Source: Nageia nagi (taxonomy: Eukaryota; Pinophyta). Taken from it: a DNA stretch of 64,000 nt. The notes beneath the pieces were generated by a model that had not been told where the DNA came from, did no database searches, and saw only the letters and a program-made list of their open reading frames with translations. Position numbers and translations under genes: made by a program. Numbering within the stretch: the stretch's first letter is position 1; each line of letters starts with the position of its first letter. Shown here piece by piece: positions 61,101 to 64,000 of the stretch. The stretch spans positions 24,614,001 to 24,678,000 of the forward strand of contig JBITNC010000001.1 in NCBI GenBank assembly GCA_050084985.1, written 5' to 3'.

Positions 61101-63437
61101 GATAAAGAATTTGGGGTTGATGCATAGCTTCCATGGGATAGAGGTTCATCAATAAGAAGGAAATATCTTCATTTGTCAAACCAAGTACGCCAAAGGCAAG
61201 TTGGAAGAGGTGTAGCATGGAAAATGCAAATCAGTTTTCATACCAATTGCTCATGGAGATGTCTAGTGCAAAGATGTTGGGGCCAATAAAGTAAATGTGA
61301 AAACCTAGTAGAGCATTGTGTAAGTCTAATGTTCCTCACCACTACTAGATCAAACATTGCATTTGGTATCTCACTTGTGTCAAGATACATGAATGAACCA
61401 TCTTAGAATGATTTTAAGGCTGCCAGAACAATTATGAGATATGTAAAAGGCACTCTTAATTTTGGCATCCATTACAAATTTACAATGCAACTAAGGAAAT
61501 GGAGCTAGTTGGCTTCAGAAATTCTGATTGGGAAGGCAGTTTGGATGATAGGAAATCAACTTCCAGTAATTGCTTTTCACTTGGTTCAGGATTGATAACA
61601 TGTTGTTCCAAAAAGCAGGGATCAATTGTTTTATCCTCCATGCAAGCTGAGTACATTGTGGCTACCTCAGCTAGTACACAAGTGCCATTAAATTGGCAAA
61701 GAATCCAATTCACCATGGCTGATCAAAACAATTTGATATGAAATATCACATTATCAAAGACATGGTGTAAAAAAAGATAATTGAGCTGCAGCATTGTAGC
61801 ACTCAGGAGCAACTTGATGATTTGTTCACCAAACAAGTTGCAAATGCTCATTTCTAAGACTAAGAGACAGACTTGTTTGTCCTCTCAGCATCAAGGGGGA
61901 GTATATTGGAAATGTGATACTGGCTCTCATATGTGTGAAGCTCAAAAGTCCACTTTGTGAGTTACTTGAGAATTGTAACAATTACTGCAAATGTTCATCT
62001 TCTAGGAGGAATATGAAATGAAGGGAATGCAAACGGCATTCTCAACCTATCAAATGCAAAATTAGCATGTACAATAGCAGTGGAGAATTGAAAATCAATC
62101 AGAAGTGTTTTTTGAGATTGTAGTTTACTGTTCATTGTTAAGGAATTGAGGGCAGAATATTGTACTTCTTCCTGTGTCAAGATTTTCTTGTATGAATGTA
62201 TTATTTTGCTTGTATTAGACATCCAAAACCCAAATCAGCTTGTGAAAAATAAACTCATTCTGGCAAGTTTTCCAAACCATCCACAGTCCGACTGTCTGTT
62301 TTCCCACCCACGATCTGCCTGTCTGCATTCCAAACTGCCTACGATCTAGTTCTTTGTGTAGTTAGGCTGTTTTTGTTATCCTGAGGTTTGTTCAGGGTCT
62401 GTCTGAGTCTTCTAAGGTGTTAATTCACATATTTCAATTATTTTATACATGAAGAAAAAAGCAAATGTACATCAAAGTTTCTAGAACAAGAAATCTTCTC
62501 ATTGAAGAAAGATGTACAACAAGGCCTTGAGAAAGAGTACATAGAGAGATAGAGATGTGTGCAATTTAAAAAAAAATATACAATGAAATGTCAACGGTGC
62601 CTTTATTGAGTGGTTGAGATATCTAGCGTTAATGCTTATAACTCATAAGGTTCAAACCGGATCGCAACCACAATAATAATGCCACCGCAAGTGATAAGAC
62701 AGTGCTACTGCACAGCTTGGAGATGATATTCCCACTGAAATGGCATAATAGGCAGGGAACCCACCAACACGTATTGATCTATCAAAACAAAATGAATATA
62801 TACCCCAATACAACAGCATCTGATCAATTGGAACAGCTTTAACTACTTGTAGATCAGACATTCAAGAAAATTCACATCTATCTCCGCTCTGTGTGTTGCC
62901 TCAGAAGGGTGACACATCATGTGTGAAGGACTTGATGTCAACATTGTATTAGCACATAATCAGATATAATACCTACACATCTTGAGGAAATTTGAAGGAA
63001 AAGAGAAGCCAAAATAGGATGTTGAGTGACCAAAATAATATTATGTTCAAAATGTTAATCACTGTGGCATTATAAACAACAACTAAATGTCACCGTTTAT
63101 GGAACTCCACAGATCTGTTAATATTCGGAAAGTTTTGTTGAAGTTCTTGTATCGACTATAGACTAATTTATATCATTTATCATGTTATTAAATAATGATG
63201 AACACAGATTGTGCATTATTTAGATAATTAGGTGTGAAGAGAATTATCATCAAACTCAGTCTATTCATCTGTCTCCAAGACATAAGAACAATCAGACGAA
63301 CCTTCACATCAATATCTCGATCAAGAAGGTCATTAACTGTGCAACCAGCCCCTCTCAAAAGAAAAGCTCCCAGTCCAAACAATGTCATCATTTTAAAATC
63401 AGGTAGACTTCCAGACGGTGCAGCCAAAGCAATGGAC
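13427..63437 (-). CDS. COQ2: 4-hydroxybenzoate polyprenyltransferase, C-terminal ~259 residues, seven exons
   Basis: Joining 63302-63437, 50155-50276, 25098-25167, 24562-24711, 24311-24446, 24078-24174 and 13427-13496 gives one uninterrupted frame ending in TGA. Every in-window junction has GT and AG borders and matching phase. The product has the UbiA features NDLLDRDID (first Asp-rich motif) and [13 protein letters not shown] (second), plus multiple hydrophobic segments. From memory it follows plant PPT1/COQ2 block by block, including the C-terminal FVSNKWFGA. Family role: a mitochondrial inner-membrane enzyme that attaches the polyprenyl tail to 4-hydroxybenzoate in ubiquinone synthesis, using Mg2+ bound by the Asp motifs. 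The N-terminal exons, with the mitochondrial targeting sequence and start codon, lie beyond 64000. Introns total about 49 kb here and hold almost all the repeats described. A homogentisate-type UbiA enzyme is less likely because the sequence matches the COQ2 branch throughout. Confidence 0.93.
13807..13934. repeat. 64-bp tandem duplication, two copies
   Basis: Units 13807-13870 and 13871-13934 are 64 bp each and differ by one base (tgaaatac against tgaaatgc near the start). They lie inside the last COQ2 intron. Near-identity implies a recent duplication. No coding function. Confidence 0.95.
14170..14740. other. GC-richer intronic segment with overlapping frames; foreign-looking
   Basis: This part of the last COQ2 intron has markedly higher GC and CpG content than its surroundings. 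It is open for 178 codons on the plus strand (14177-14713) and 66 codons on the minus strand (14494-14694, starting [20 protein letters not shown]). I recognise no domain. The composition and the Ser/Pro/Arg-rich minus frame remind me of plant mitochondrial intergenic ORFs, so an inserted mitochondrial piece (NUMT) is one possibility. A captured gene fragment is another. Confidence 0.4.
15247..15440. repeat. Imperfect ~155-bp direct repeat
   Basis: The phrase gttactattagatttgcattctcgtcaac (starting about 15250) recurs in altered form at about 15403 (gttattttaaatttgcgtttcttgtcaac). The following 'acccacacatagtag' is also shared. It is a short, old tandem duplication next to the longer 262-bp one. 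The phrases given here are separate reads, not a restored unit. Confidence 0.6.
15913..17127 (-). mobile_element. Non-autonomous hAT transposon (1215 bp) with transposase C-terminal relic
   Basis: The ends are CAGTGTTTAAAA at 15913 and the complement of CAATGTTTAAAA at 17127, matching at 11 of 12 positions. They are flanked by 8-bp target duplications cacacagg (15905-15912) and cacacaag (17128-17135). Eight-bp duplications and CA(G/A)TG-type ends are hallmarks of hAT transposons. On the minus strand the interior encodes [18 protein letters not shown], the C-terminal hAT dimerisation-region motif, followed by an acidic tail ([20 protein letters not shown]...). The catalytic N-terminal region is absent, so this is a deletion derivative moved by another element's transposase. 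Confidence 0.85.
16440..16780 (-). pseudogene. hAT transposase C-terminal fragment
   Basis: Minus-strand reading gives [20 protein letters not shown], then a stop, then the 64-residue acidic frame 16676-16482 with [17 protein letters not shown], then further Ser/Gly-rich residues. In full-length hAT transposases the R-L-x-x-x-R-L-x-D-x-V-Y-V-x-x-N-L-R-L block closes the conserved dimerisation domain. Here only that end remains, inside a 1.2-kb element. Confidence 0.75.
17230..20000. other. Intronic sequence, no recognised gene
   Basis: Part of the last COQ2 intron. The longest frame (18504-18812, plus) has no recognisable domain and sits in otherwise non-coding AT-rich DNA. No terminal repeats could be paired. 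The stretch 18840-19400 is slightly less AT-rich and may be an unidentified repeat. Confidence 0.35.
20470..20697 (+). pseudogene. Coiled-coil-like ORF fragment of unknown family
   Basis: The 76-residue frame is rich in Lys, Glu and Ile with heptad-like spacing ([20 protein letters not shown]), which suggests a coiled coil. Upstream in the same region are Pro-rich and acidic/basic stretches broken by stops. It could be the gag N-terminus of an LTR element or a captured gene piece. Confidence 0.4.
21177..22201 (-). mobile_element. Non-autonomous hAT transposon (1025 bp) with acidic C-terminal relic
   Basis: It is flanked by an exact 8-bp target duplication cttagaac (21169-21176 and 22202-22209). 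Its ends are imperfect inverted repeats: CAAGGTTACACATG at 21177 against CAGGGAAACATGAG read from 22201 on the other strand. The minus strand at about 21860-21705 encodes an acidic tail ([20 protein letters not shown] and onward), like the post-dimerisation tails of hAT transposases. The distal end is unusually rich in C/G runs (cccc/gggg). No catalytic domain remains. It inserted into the gag-like remnant. Confidence 0.8.
22661..24077. other. Intronic sequence, no recognised gene
   Basis: The start of the 10.6-kb last COQ2 intron, adjoining the donor at 24077. Short frames exist on both strands (for example 23183-23443 and 23842-24111 minus), but none resembles a known domain. The latter merely reads through the exon. 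Confidence 0.4.
24078..24174 (-). CDS. COQ2: COQ2 exon (sixth in window)
   Basis: It is bounded by ctacag upstream and gtgagtc downstream. It completes a split Gly codon, then encodes [18 protein letters not shown] and a tail ending DCNR plus two bases of the next Lys codon. This matches the COQ2 segment with the pattern 'GW..Y......GHL.WQI......DC.RKF'. Phase agrees with both neighbours. Confidence 0.93.
24311..24446 (-). CDS. COQ2: COQ2 exon (fifth in window)
   Basis: It begins at GACAAAGAAGAT after an AG acceptor. It encodes [18 protein letters not shown] (the end of the second Asp-rich Mg-binding motif and the conserved KSTALRFG block), then a membrane segment with [16 protein letters not shown]. 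It ends with one base of a Gly codon before gtaagt. The acceptor's polypyrimidine tract is short (tttttgaaag), but the protein alignment is unambiguous. Confidence 0.94.
24562..24711 (-). CDS. COQ2: COQ2 exon (fourth in window)
   Basis: This is exactly 50 codons in phase 0 between tttgcag and gtgtgg. It encodes [17 protein letters not shown], a membrane segment, and [10 protein letters not shown], the first half of the second Asp-rich motif completed by DKEDD in the next exon. The residues match the plant COQ2 family closely. Confidence 0.95.
25098..25167 (-). CDS. COQ2: COQ2 exon (third in window)
   Basis: It lies between gacag and gtaaga. It completes the split Ser codon, then encodes 23 residues: [20 protein letters not shown], then TFW. 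The [12 protein letters not shown] block spans the junction to the next exon and is diagnostic for UbiA/COQ2. It is separated from the preceding exon by a 25-kb intron. Confidence 0.95.
25168..27417. other. Intronic sequence, no recognised gene
   Basis: Distal part of the 25-kb COQ2 intron. A plus-strand tggtatcatagc at about 26448-26459 resembles a tRNA-Met primer-binding site with one mismatch, but no LTR or element body could be paired with it. No coding pattern was recognised. Confidence 0.35.
27440..27485 (-). other. Possible tRNA-derived SINE promoter (A/B-box pair)
   Basis: On the minus strand the bases include tggtagtatcttagtg (A-box-like) followed at tRNA-like distance by ggtttgagttcc (27457-27446), close to the B-box GGTTCGANNCC. 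This resembles a polymerase III promoter of plant SINEs. No A-tail or target duplication was identified, so the element limits are unknown. Confidence 0.35.
27690..27995 (+). pseudogene. Copia RNase H C-terminal relic
   Basis: Plus-strand frames give [21 protein letters not shown], then [20 protein letters not shown] and LLKLQDI. This matches the copia RNase H end, where 'DNQSAIHIA' and 'ADIFTKP' precede the polyprotein stop. Several stops interrupt it. A purine stretch (aaaggagaa) follows, then TGTTGGCAATGTG at 27996, which looks like the start of the 3' LTR. Confidence 0.65.
27996..28842 (+). other. Candidate copia 3' LTR and adjoining sequence
   Basis: It begins with tgttggcaatgtg directly after a polypurine-like tract and the copia RNase H relic, which is how plant copia 3' LTRs start. 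The LTR's other end could not be determined. The long minus-strand frame at 28345-28716 shows no domain I recognise and is probably fortuitous. Confidence 0.45.
28843..32400 (+). mobile_element. LTR-like sequence of the palindrome-ended giant-LTR family
   Basis: It begins TGTTGTGCCCGCACAATA, nearly identical to the solo LTR start at 39010, and shares the next block (attttggggaccct...). It then diverges into GC-poor repeats with 'ttaaaa', 'gctcaaaaatgc' and a 284-bp period (29351 onward). A frame at 31073-31435 (broken once) has no known domain. The right end is uncertain: sequence around 32300-32350 (gggatgctttgctttcccac) loosely resembles the solo LTR's end. It is probably an old LTR of a related element; the limits are approximate. 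Confidence 0.55.
29351..30200. repeat. Three-copy tandem array with 284-bp period
   Basis: The anchor gtg(t/c)gaaatt occurs at 29351, 29635 and 29919, exactly 284 bp apart each time. Each is followed by the same order of blocks: ...gtcaaaaaatc, then cccaaaag..cccaagac, then ggttaaaa.ggctcaaaaa, then catcatttcaaggccttaaaa. Copies are diverged but collinear. The array lies inside the LTR-like sequence starting at 28843. Confidence 0.8.
32600..35217 (-). mobile_element. Probable LTR sequence in minus orientation
   Basis: Read on the minus strand it starts TGTTGGAAATAG at 35217. It has a TATA-like cctataaatacactc near 34480 and, further on, 'gcaagttgatgtatccttg' (about 33270), which parallels 'gcaaattgatgtatccttg' downstream of the TATA box in the solo LTR at 42150. 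These parallels suggest a related LTR inserted in the opposite direction. The far end and target duplication were not found. Confidence 0.45.
34077..34119. repeat. (TA)n microsatellite
   Basis: About 43 bases of uninterrupted alternating T and A within the minus-oriented LTR-like sequence. Confidence 0.9.
35392..35399 (+). promoter_or_regulatory. TATA box upstream of gag-like remnant
   Basis: TATAAAAG lies about 28 bases before the first copy of the 44-bp tandem repeats and 225 bases before the ATG at 35617. Its position fits a core promoter of an LTR or captured gene. The assignment is by motif only. Confidence 0.45.
35420..35551 (+). repeat. Three tandem copies of a 43-45-bp unit in a leader
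   Basis: Units start at 35420, 35464 and 35509, each beginning t(t/a)g(g/a)ac(a/g)tcctac and containing 'cagcccagac.tgcac.ttt'. A partial fourth start (ttgcatcc) follows. They lie between the TATA box and the gag-like frame. Their translation is open in one frame but looks incidental. Confidence 0.85.
35617..38576 (+). pseudogene. Gag-like protein remnant, no polymerase (unknown family)
   Basis: A mostly consistent series of plus-strand frames starts ATG-GCT-TCC at 35617. It is interrupted by a TAG at 35668 and continues [60 protein letters not shown] and AVDxFLQ-like blocks. It then becomes a Lys/Pro-rich linker (36990-37230), acidic stretches and a terminal coiled coil ([20 protein letters not shown]) stopping at 38576. 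I do not recognise the family. The globular-then-low-complexity layout suggests a gag-type or captured host protein carried by a non-autonomous LTR element. Several stops make it non-functional. Confidence 0.5.
39390..39860. repeat. Short-period degenerate repeats within the solo LTR
   Basis: The phrase 'gag(c/t)(c/t)(c/g)(a/g)(a/g)aa...(g)aaaatggtcattttt' recurs about every 50-60 bases between 39410 and 39860, in forms such as gagcccagaaagctcaaaa and gagctcggaaaggcg. It is a decayed satellite-like run preceding the 182-bp array. Confidence 0.6.
40045..41530. repeat. Eight-copy ~182-bp tandem array inside the solo LTR
   Basis: The anchor ctaggcgcaggtttt (with variants) occurs at 40045, 40229, 40439, 40621, 40804, 40986, 41168 and 41351. 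Six of the seven spacings are 182-184 and one is 210. Each unit repeats the order 'ctaggcgcagg..., aaatccatgg, gaaaa(a/t)ggcgcct, aaattttggtcaaaa, tttgagcacatttaa'. The array has no coding sense. Confidence 0.85.
42074..42084 (+). promoter_or_regulatory. TATA box of the solo LTR
   Basis: The sequence tctataaatag lies about 920 bases before the LTR end, followed by the downstream sequence expected of an R/U5 region. The related minus-strand sequence has a similar box near 34480. This is motif evidence only. Confidence 0.55.
43501..43512 (+). other. Primer-binding site (initiator tRNA-Met)
   Basis: TGGTATCAGAGT lies two bases after the end of the 5' LTR and matches the plant retroelement site TGGTATCAGAGC at 11 of 12 bases. 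It would pair with the 3' end of initiator tRNA-Met to start minus-strand cDNA. Confidence 0.92.
43910..44125 (+). pseudogene. Gypsy gag N-terminal stub
   Basis: The plus-strand frame carries [20 protein letters not shown] and [20 protein letters not shown], a coiled region typical of the start of plant gypsy gag proteins. The capsid (retrotrans_gag) and zinc-knuckle regions that should follow are absent. Protease sequence begins within about 60 bases. An internal deletion removed gag, so this copy could not build particles by itself. Confidence 0.6.
44172..44615 (+). pseudogene. Gypsy aspartic protease region
   Basis: The frame is open from just after a TAG at 44169 to 44615. It contains [19 protein letters not shown], the retropepsin active-site motif (Asp-Gly-Gly-Ala-Thr), and [19 protein letters not shown], the conserved second half. 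Family role: cuts the polyprotein. It is the N-terminal part of pol here because gag is missing. Confidence 0.88.
44620..45480 (+). pseudogene. Gypsy reverse transcriptase (frameshifted)
   Basis: Blocks run in RT order: [60 protein letters not shown], then after a one-base shift near 45065 [39 protein letters not shown] and [23 protein letters not shown] is the catalytic pair of the YxDD box. An in-frame TGA follows at 45333, where related elements have Arg, and another shift occurs near 45370. The domain is otherwise well preserved. Confidence 0.93.
45500..46060 (+). pseudogene. Gypsy RNase H region
   Basis: [40 protein letters not shown] and [20 protein letters not shown] match the gypsy RNase H (RT_RNaseH) blocks. 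[17 protein letters not shown] closes it. A TAG at 45944 replaces the Trp expected in RQQKW. It degrades the RNA strand during cDNA synthesis; here it is a near-intact pseudogene segment. Confidence 0.9.
46060..46975 (+). pseudogene. Gypsy integrase
   Basis: The His2-Cys2 zinc-binding part reads [20 protein letters not shown] and [11 protein letters not shown]. The catalytic core follows ([54 protein letters not shown]), giving the D,D,E residues. A one-base shift lies near 46590 between the first and second Asp blocks, and a TGA replaces a residue at 46172. The 3' half of the core is in frame to 46952. Confidence 0.92.
46949..47461 (+). pseudogene. Gypsy integrase C-terminal GPY/F module and chromodomain
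   Basis: [20 protein letters not shown] and [13 protein letters not shown] form the GPY/F module. After a frame change, VFHVSCLKK precedes a chromodomain-like end [20 protein letters not shown] plus TREGAEIL. In chromoviruses this domain binds modified histones and steers integration. The aromatic residue usual in 'ATWE' reads 'ITRE' here, a likely decay. A purine-rich tract (gaagagggtgg) follows directly before the 3' LTR. Confidence 0.85.
47462..48511 (+). repeat. 3' LTR of the gypsy element with internal ~247-bp duplication
   Basis: It begins TGTAATGTCCC and ends AACATCACA before the ttata duplication. It is about 240 bp longer than the 5' LTR because a segment is repeated: 'cacttgtgggagtttgta...tttgctaaa' plus an AT run occurs at about 48030-48270 and again at 48275-48500. 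The second copy resembles the 5' LTR more than the first does. Confidence 0.93.
48517..49550. other. Continuation of the older repeat into which the gypsy element inserted
   Basis: Removing the gypsy element joins ...ggcctatttata (38696) to ctccatcatggcc (48517). The stretch shows 'gcatttg' phrases repeated many times (48550-48800) and no coding frame. It probably continues the 3' region of the element that carries the gag-like remnant; its outer limit is not defined. Confidence 0.45.
49551..50154. other. Intronic sequence before the COQ2 exon, nothing recognised
   Basis: AT-rich intron DNA adjoining the donor at 50154. No repeat ends or coding frames could be recognised. Confidence 0.4.
50155..50276 (-). 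CDS. COQ2: COQ2 exon (second in window)
   Basis: It starts after ttctttcag with [14 protein letters not shown] and ends LLQLNNY plus AG of a Ser codon before gtgagtc, a strong donor. The RTKSRP-I/L-A-x-G motif is the conserved loop after the first Asp-rich motif in UbiA enzymes. It is isolated, with 13 kb of intron before it and 25 kb after it. Confidence 0.95.
50277..51118. other. Intronic sequence, nothing recognised
   Basis: 3' end of the 13-kb COQ2 intron leading to the acceptor at 50277. There is a good polypyrimidine tract (ttctttcag) but no other recognisable feature. Confidence 0.4.
51119..51600 (-). pseudogene. Unidentified coding-like frame with one stop
   Basis: The minus strand reads [20 protein letters not shown], then [20 protein letters not shown] and KLAT, a single TAG, then [20 protein letters not shown] and onward to a stop at 51119, about 160 codons in one frame. 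Composition is protein-like (balanced acidic, basic and hydrophobic residues) in contrast to the neighbouring intron. I do not recognise the family and see no retroelement motif. It may be a captured or duplicated host-gene fragment, or an exon of an unrecognised nested gene. Confidence 0.4.
51601..52640. other. Intronic sequence upstream of the hAT relic, nothing recognised
   Basis: No coding pattern or repeat ends were recognised. The region 52400-52640 is T-rich on the plus strand and could include the 5' end of the hAT element, but no terminal inverted repeat was found. Confidence 0.35.
52677..52925 (+). pseudogene. hAT transposase BED zinc finger
   Basis: The frame carries [20 protein letters not shown] and [20 protein letters not shown]. 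This is the BED finger C-x2-C...H-x-H pattern that plant hAT transposases use to bind DNA, followed by the typical 'PGxDVxxCxxVPxxVRxxM' block. The pattern includes two Cys and two His ligands (CNYC, YHFVH). Confidence 0.85.
53023..53690 (+). pseudogene. hAT transposase DUF659 region (broken)
   Basis: [20 protein letters not shown] and [20 protein letters not shown] precede a stop. [40 protein letters not shown] and [20 protein letters not shown] follow. These are DUF659 blocks containing the first catalytic Asp (DGWTD) of hAT transposases. In-frame stops at 53269 and 53389 disable it. Confidence 0.85.
53740..55590. other. Unidentified sequence interrupting the hAT relic
   Basis: It does not continue the transposase. 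It contains a G/C-richer part (54240-54560) and minus-strand frames ([20 protein letters not shown] at 55212). No terminal repeats were recognised. It could be an inserted element of another class. Confidence 0.35.
55670..56440 (+). pseudogene. hAT transposase C-terminal region (broken)
   Basis: Frames give [20 protein letters not shown], then after stops [20 protein letters not shown], and finally [20 protein letters not shown] with [15 protein letters not shown]. The last block equals the 'LNDLVYVHYNLRLR...LDEID' end of plant hAT transposases and is parallel to the C-terminal relics in the small hAT elements at 15.9 and 21.2 kb. Several frame changes are present. Confidence 0.7.
57235..57747 (+). 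repeat. 5' LTR of the copia element
   Basis: It starts ttggaaatctgatgctcac and ends near ...catattaca. It matches the 3' LTR through blocks such as catcttctaggaggaata, agcttgtacaatagca and gcttgtattagacatcc. No standard tRNA-Met primer-binding site follows it; the next bases are gctatagttgatctc. Confidence 0.8.
57870..58655 (+). pseudogene. Copia gag
   Basis: [20 protein letters not shown] and [16 protein letters not shown] are the N-terminal block of copia gag ('F.G..Y..W...M...L....LW'). After a broken middle, [20 protein letters not shown] and [16 protein letters not shown] follow, then an Arg/Gly/Gln-rich end. No CCHC zinc knuckle or protease is readable after it. The downstream 58660-59150 looks scrambled and AT-rich. 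Confidence 0.8.
58884..58904. repeat. (AT)n microsatellite in the copia element
   Basis: About 20 bases of alternating A and T within the scrambled region between gag and integrase. Confidence 0.85.
59200..60080 (+). pseudogene. Copia integrase
   Basis: Readable blocks are [79 protein letters not shown] and [20 protein letters not shown]. These match the copia integrase core and its C-terminal extension. Stops (for example near 59669) and frame changes disrupt it. Confidence 0.85.
60480..61250 (+). pseudogene. Copia reverse transcriptase (catalytic box lost)
   Basis: [26 protein letters not shown] with [38 protein letters not shown] and [20 protein letters not shown] follow the RVT_2 order in several frames. 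The YVDD box near 61025-61045 is degraded: the Tyr position is a stop and the second Asp is replaced. The polymerase is inactive. Confidence 0.8.
61430..61860 (+). pseudogene. Copia RNase H
   Basis: [14 protein letters not shown], then [20 protein letters not shown] with [20 protein letters not shown], then [11 protein letters not shown] give the RNase H blocks in order. A polypurine tract (tcaaggggga, 61891-61900) follows just before the 3' LTR, as expected for plus-strand priming. Confidence 0.85.
61906..62440 (+). repeat. 3' LTR of the copia element
   Basis: It begins ttggaaatgtgatactgg after the polypurine tract and collinearly matches the 5' LTR to about 62440. Substitutions and small indels are spread throughout, indicating long divergence. 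Confidence 0.8.
62600..62665 (+). other. Probable tRNA-derived SINE promoter (A and B boxes)
   Basis: tgagtggttgag (62607-62618) fits the A box TRGYNNANNNG, and ggttcaaacc (62649-62658) fits the B box GGTTCGANNCC with one change. The 42-base spacing is as in tRNA genes. The intervening sequence does not fold as a normal tRNA, so a SINE head is the likelier reading. Its 3' end is not defined. Confidence 0.45.
62666..63301. other. Intronic sequence, nothing further recognised
   Basis: This begins the 13-kb intron after the donor at 63301 (read on the minus strand). It may include the body of the SINE-like sequence. No coding frame was recognised. Confidence 0.35.
63302..63437 (-). CDS. COQ2: COQ2 exon (first in window) with Asp-rich motif
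   Basis: The acceptor is ...tttattag at 63438. The exon starts with the last base of a codon (Trp by family comparison), then [17 protein letters not shown], a hydrophobic segment, and [17 protein letters not shown]. It ends before gttcgt in phase 0. NDLLDRDID is the substrate-diphosphate/Mg-binding motif. The preceding coding sequence is not in 63438-64000. Confidence 0.95.
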
Positions 63438-64000
63438 CTAATAAATTAAATAAAGTCAAAAGAACCATCACAGACATACAAAAAGTCTCATAAATAACTA
63501 ATAAAAATACATAAATACAAAGCTGGTCAAGAAGAATTGTTTAGCAGCTAACAATCAACTTCAATGCCTTTGTACAACAGCAAGAGCATTAATGAGGGAA
63601 AGACATGATACTCCAAAAGCCATAACAATATAAACTAATTATATCCCATAGTATTGAAGAAACGAGTGCATTTTGCAAACAGAATATGAACAGGTTCAAT
63701 CCAGTGGAGCTAGATTAAAATCTTAAGTTAACAGTCACATCATATCTCCCATTATTGGTTAGAGTAAAGAATTTGTCCCAAGATCATTGGTCATGAATTA
63801 GGCTAGTATAAGCATTAAAATTGCTGGGCAATTTGCATAGCATGTTCCCTTGGATTCCATGATTCAATATTTGTGCATGCCAAAGTCTTACTTTGGGAAT
63901 AAATTTCCGCTAACTCATACAGATGCCCGTCACAAAGAAAGCACAATGCCAGTGACCACCAACACCTGACTCATGATTTACCTCAATCCCAGCCCCCGAA
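63438..64000. other. COQ2 intron reaching the window end
   Basis: I searched this stretch on the minus strand for the preceding conserved block (the LDKPIGTWLL-type segment of COQ2) and did not find it. The upstream exon therefore lies beyond 64000. No other feature was seen. Confidence 0.6.

Larger units (their letters stand above)
57235..62440 (+). mobile_element. Ty1/copia retrotransposon with two diverged LTRs
   Basis: LTR-like sequences at about 57235-57747 and 61906-62440 align along their length (for example gtatgaatg.attattttgcttgtattagacatcc in both). Between them lie gag, integrase, RT and RNase H relics in copia order on the plus strand. A possible 5-bp duplication tttta flanks it (57230-57234, 62441-62445), but the sequence is low-complexity. 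Canonical TG...CA ends are not clear. Stops are frequent and the LTRs are well diverged, so the copy is old. Confidence 0.88.

Overview
The window looks like nuclear DNA from a seed plant with a large, repeat-filled genome. A gymnosperm is the best guess, but this is inference from intron size and repeat content. The sequence is AT-rich, has no bacterial-style operons, and holds one recognisable host gene spread thinly across degraded transposable elements.

Host gene: on the minus strand, seven exons (63302-63437, 50155-50276, 25098-25167, 24562-24711, 24311-24446, 24078-24174, 13427-13496) join in frame with GT/AG splice sites. They encode about 259 C-terminal residues of a UbiA-family prenyltransferase that closely resembles plant mitochondrial 4-hydroxybenzoate polyprenyltransferase (COQ2/PPT1, ubiquinone synthesis). 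Both Asp-rich motifs and a stop codon are present; the N-terminal exons lie beyond 64000. The in-window part spans 50 kb, with introns of about 13.0, 25.0, 0.39, 0.12, 0.14 and 10.6 kb.

Layout: 1-2.6 kb, Ty1/copia remnant (minus); 2.6-6 kb, AT-rich filler, a GC-rich island and a minus-strand primer-binding-site-like motif; 6.1-8.5 kb, second copia remnant (plus); 9.7-11.1 kb, LINE reverse transcriptase remnant; 13.4 kb, last COQ2 exon; 13.5-24.0 kb intron with a 64-bp tandem duplication, a GC-richer foreign-looking segment, two deletion-derivative hAT elements (15913-17127 and 21177-22201, each with 8-bp target duplications) and a gag-like relic; 24.0-25.2 kb, five clustered exons; 25.2-50.2 kb intron with a SINE-like box pair, a copia RNase H relic and a nest of LTR elements; 50.2 kb, exon; 50.3-63.3 kb intron with a hAT transposase relic (52.65-56.45 kb), a copia element with both LTRs (about 57.2-62.4 kb) and a SINE-like promoter; 63.3 kb, exon.

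The most structured part is 28.8-49.5 kb. A chromodomain-bearing Ty3/gypsy element (38697-48511, TSD ttata) sits in older repeat sequence next to a gag-like relic. Its 5' LTR was later split by a 3987-bp solo LTR (39010-42996, TSD cattg) carrying about eight copies of a ~182-bp repeat. A second sequence starting with the same palindrome (28843) carries a 284-bp-period array. I found no rRNA, CRISPR or complete second host gene. I found no convincing new enzymatic system; the novelty lies in intron architecture, the nested and tandem-bearing LTR family, and the hAT derivatives.
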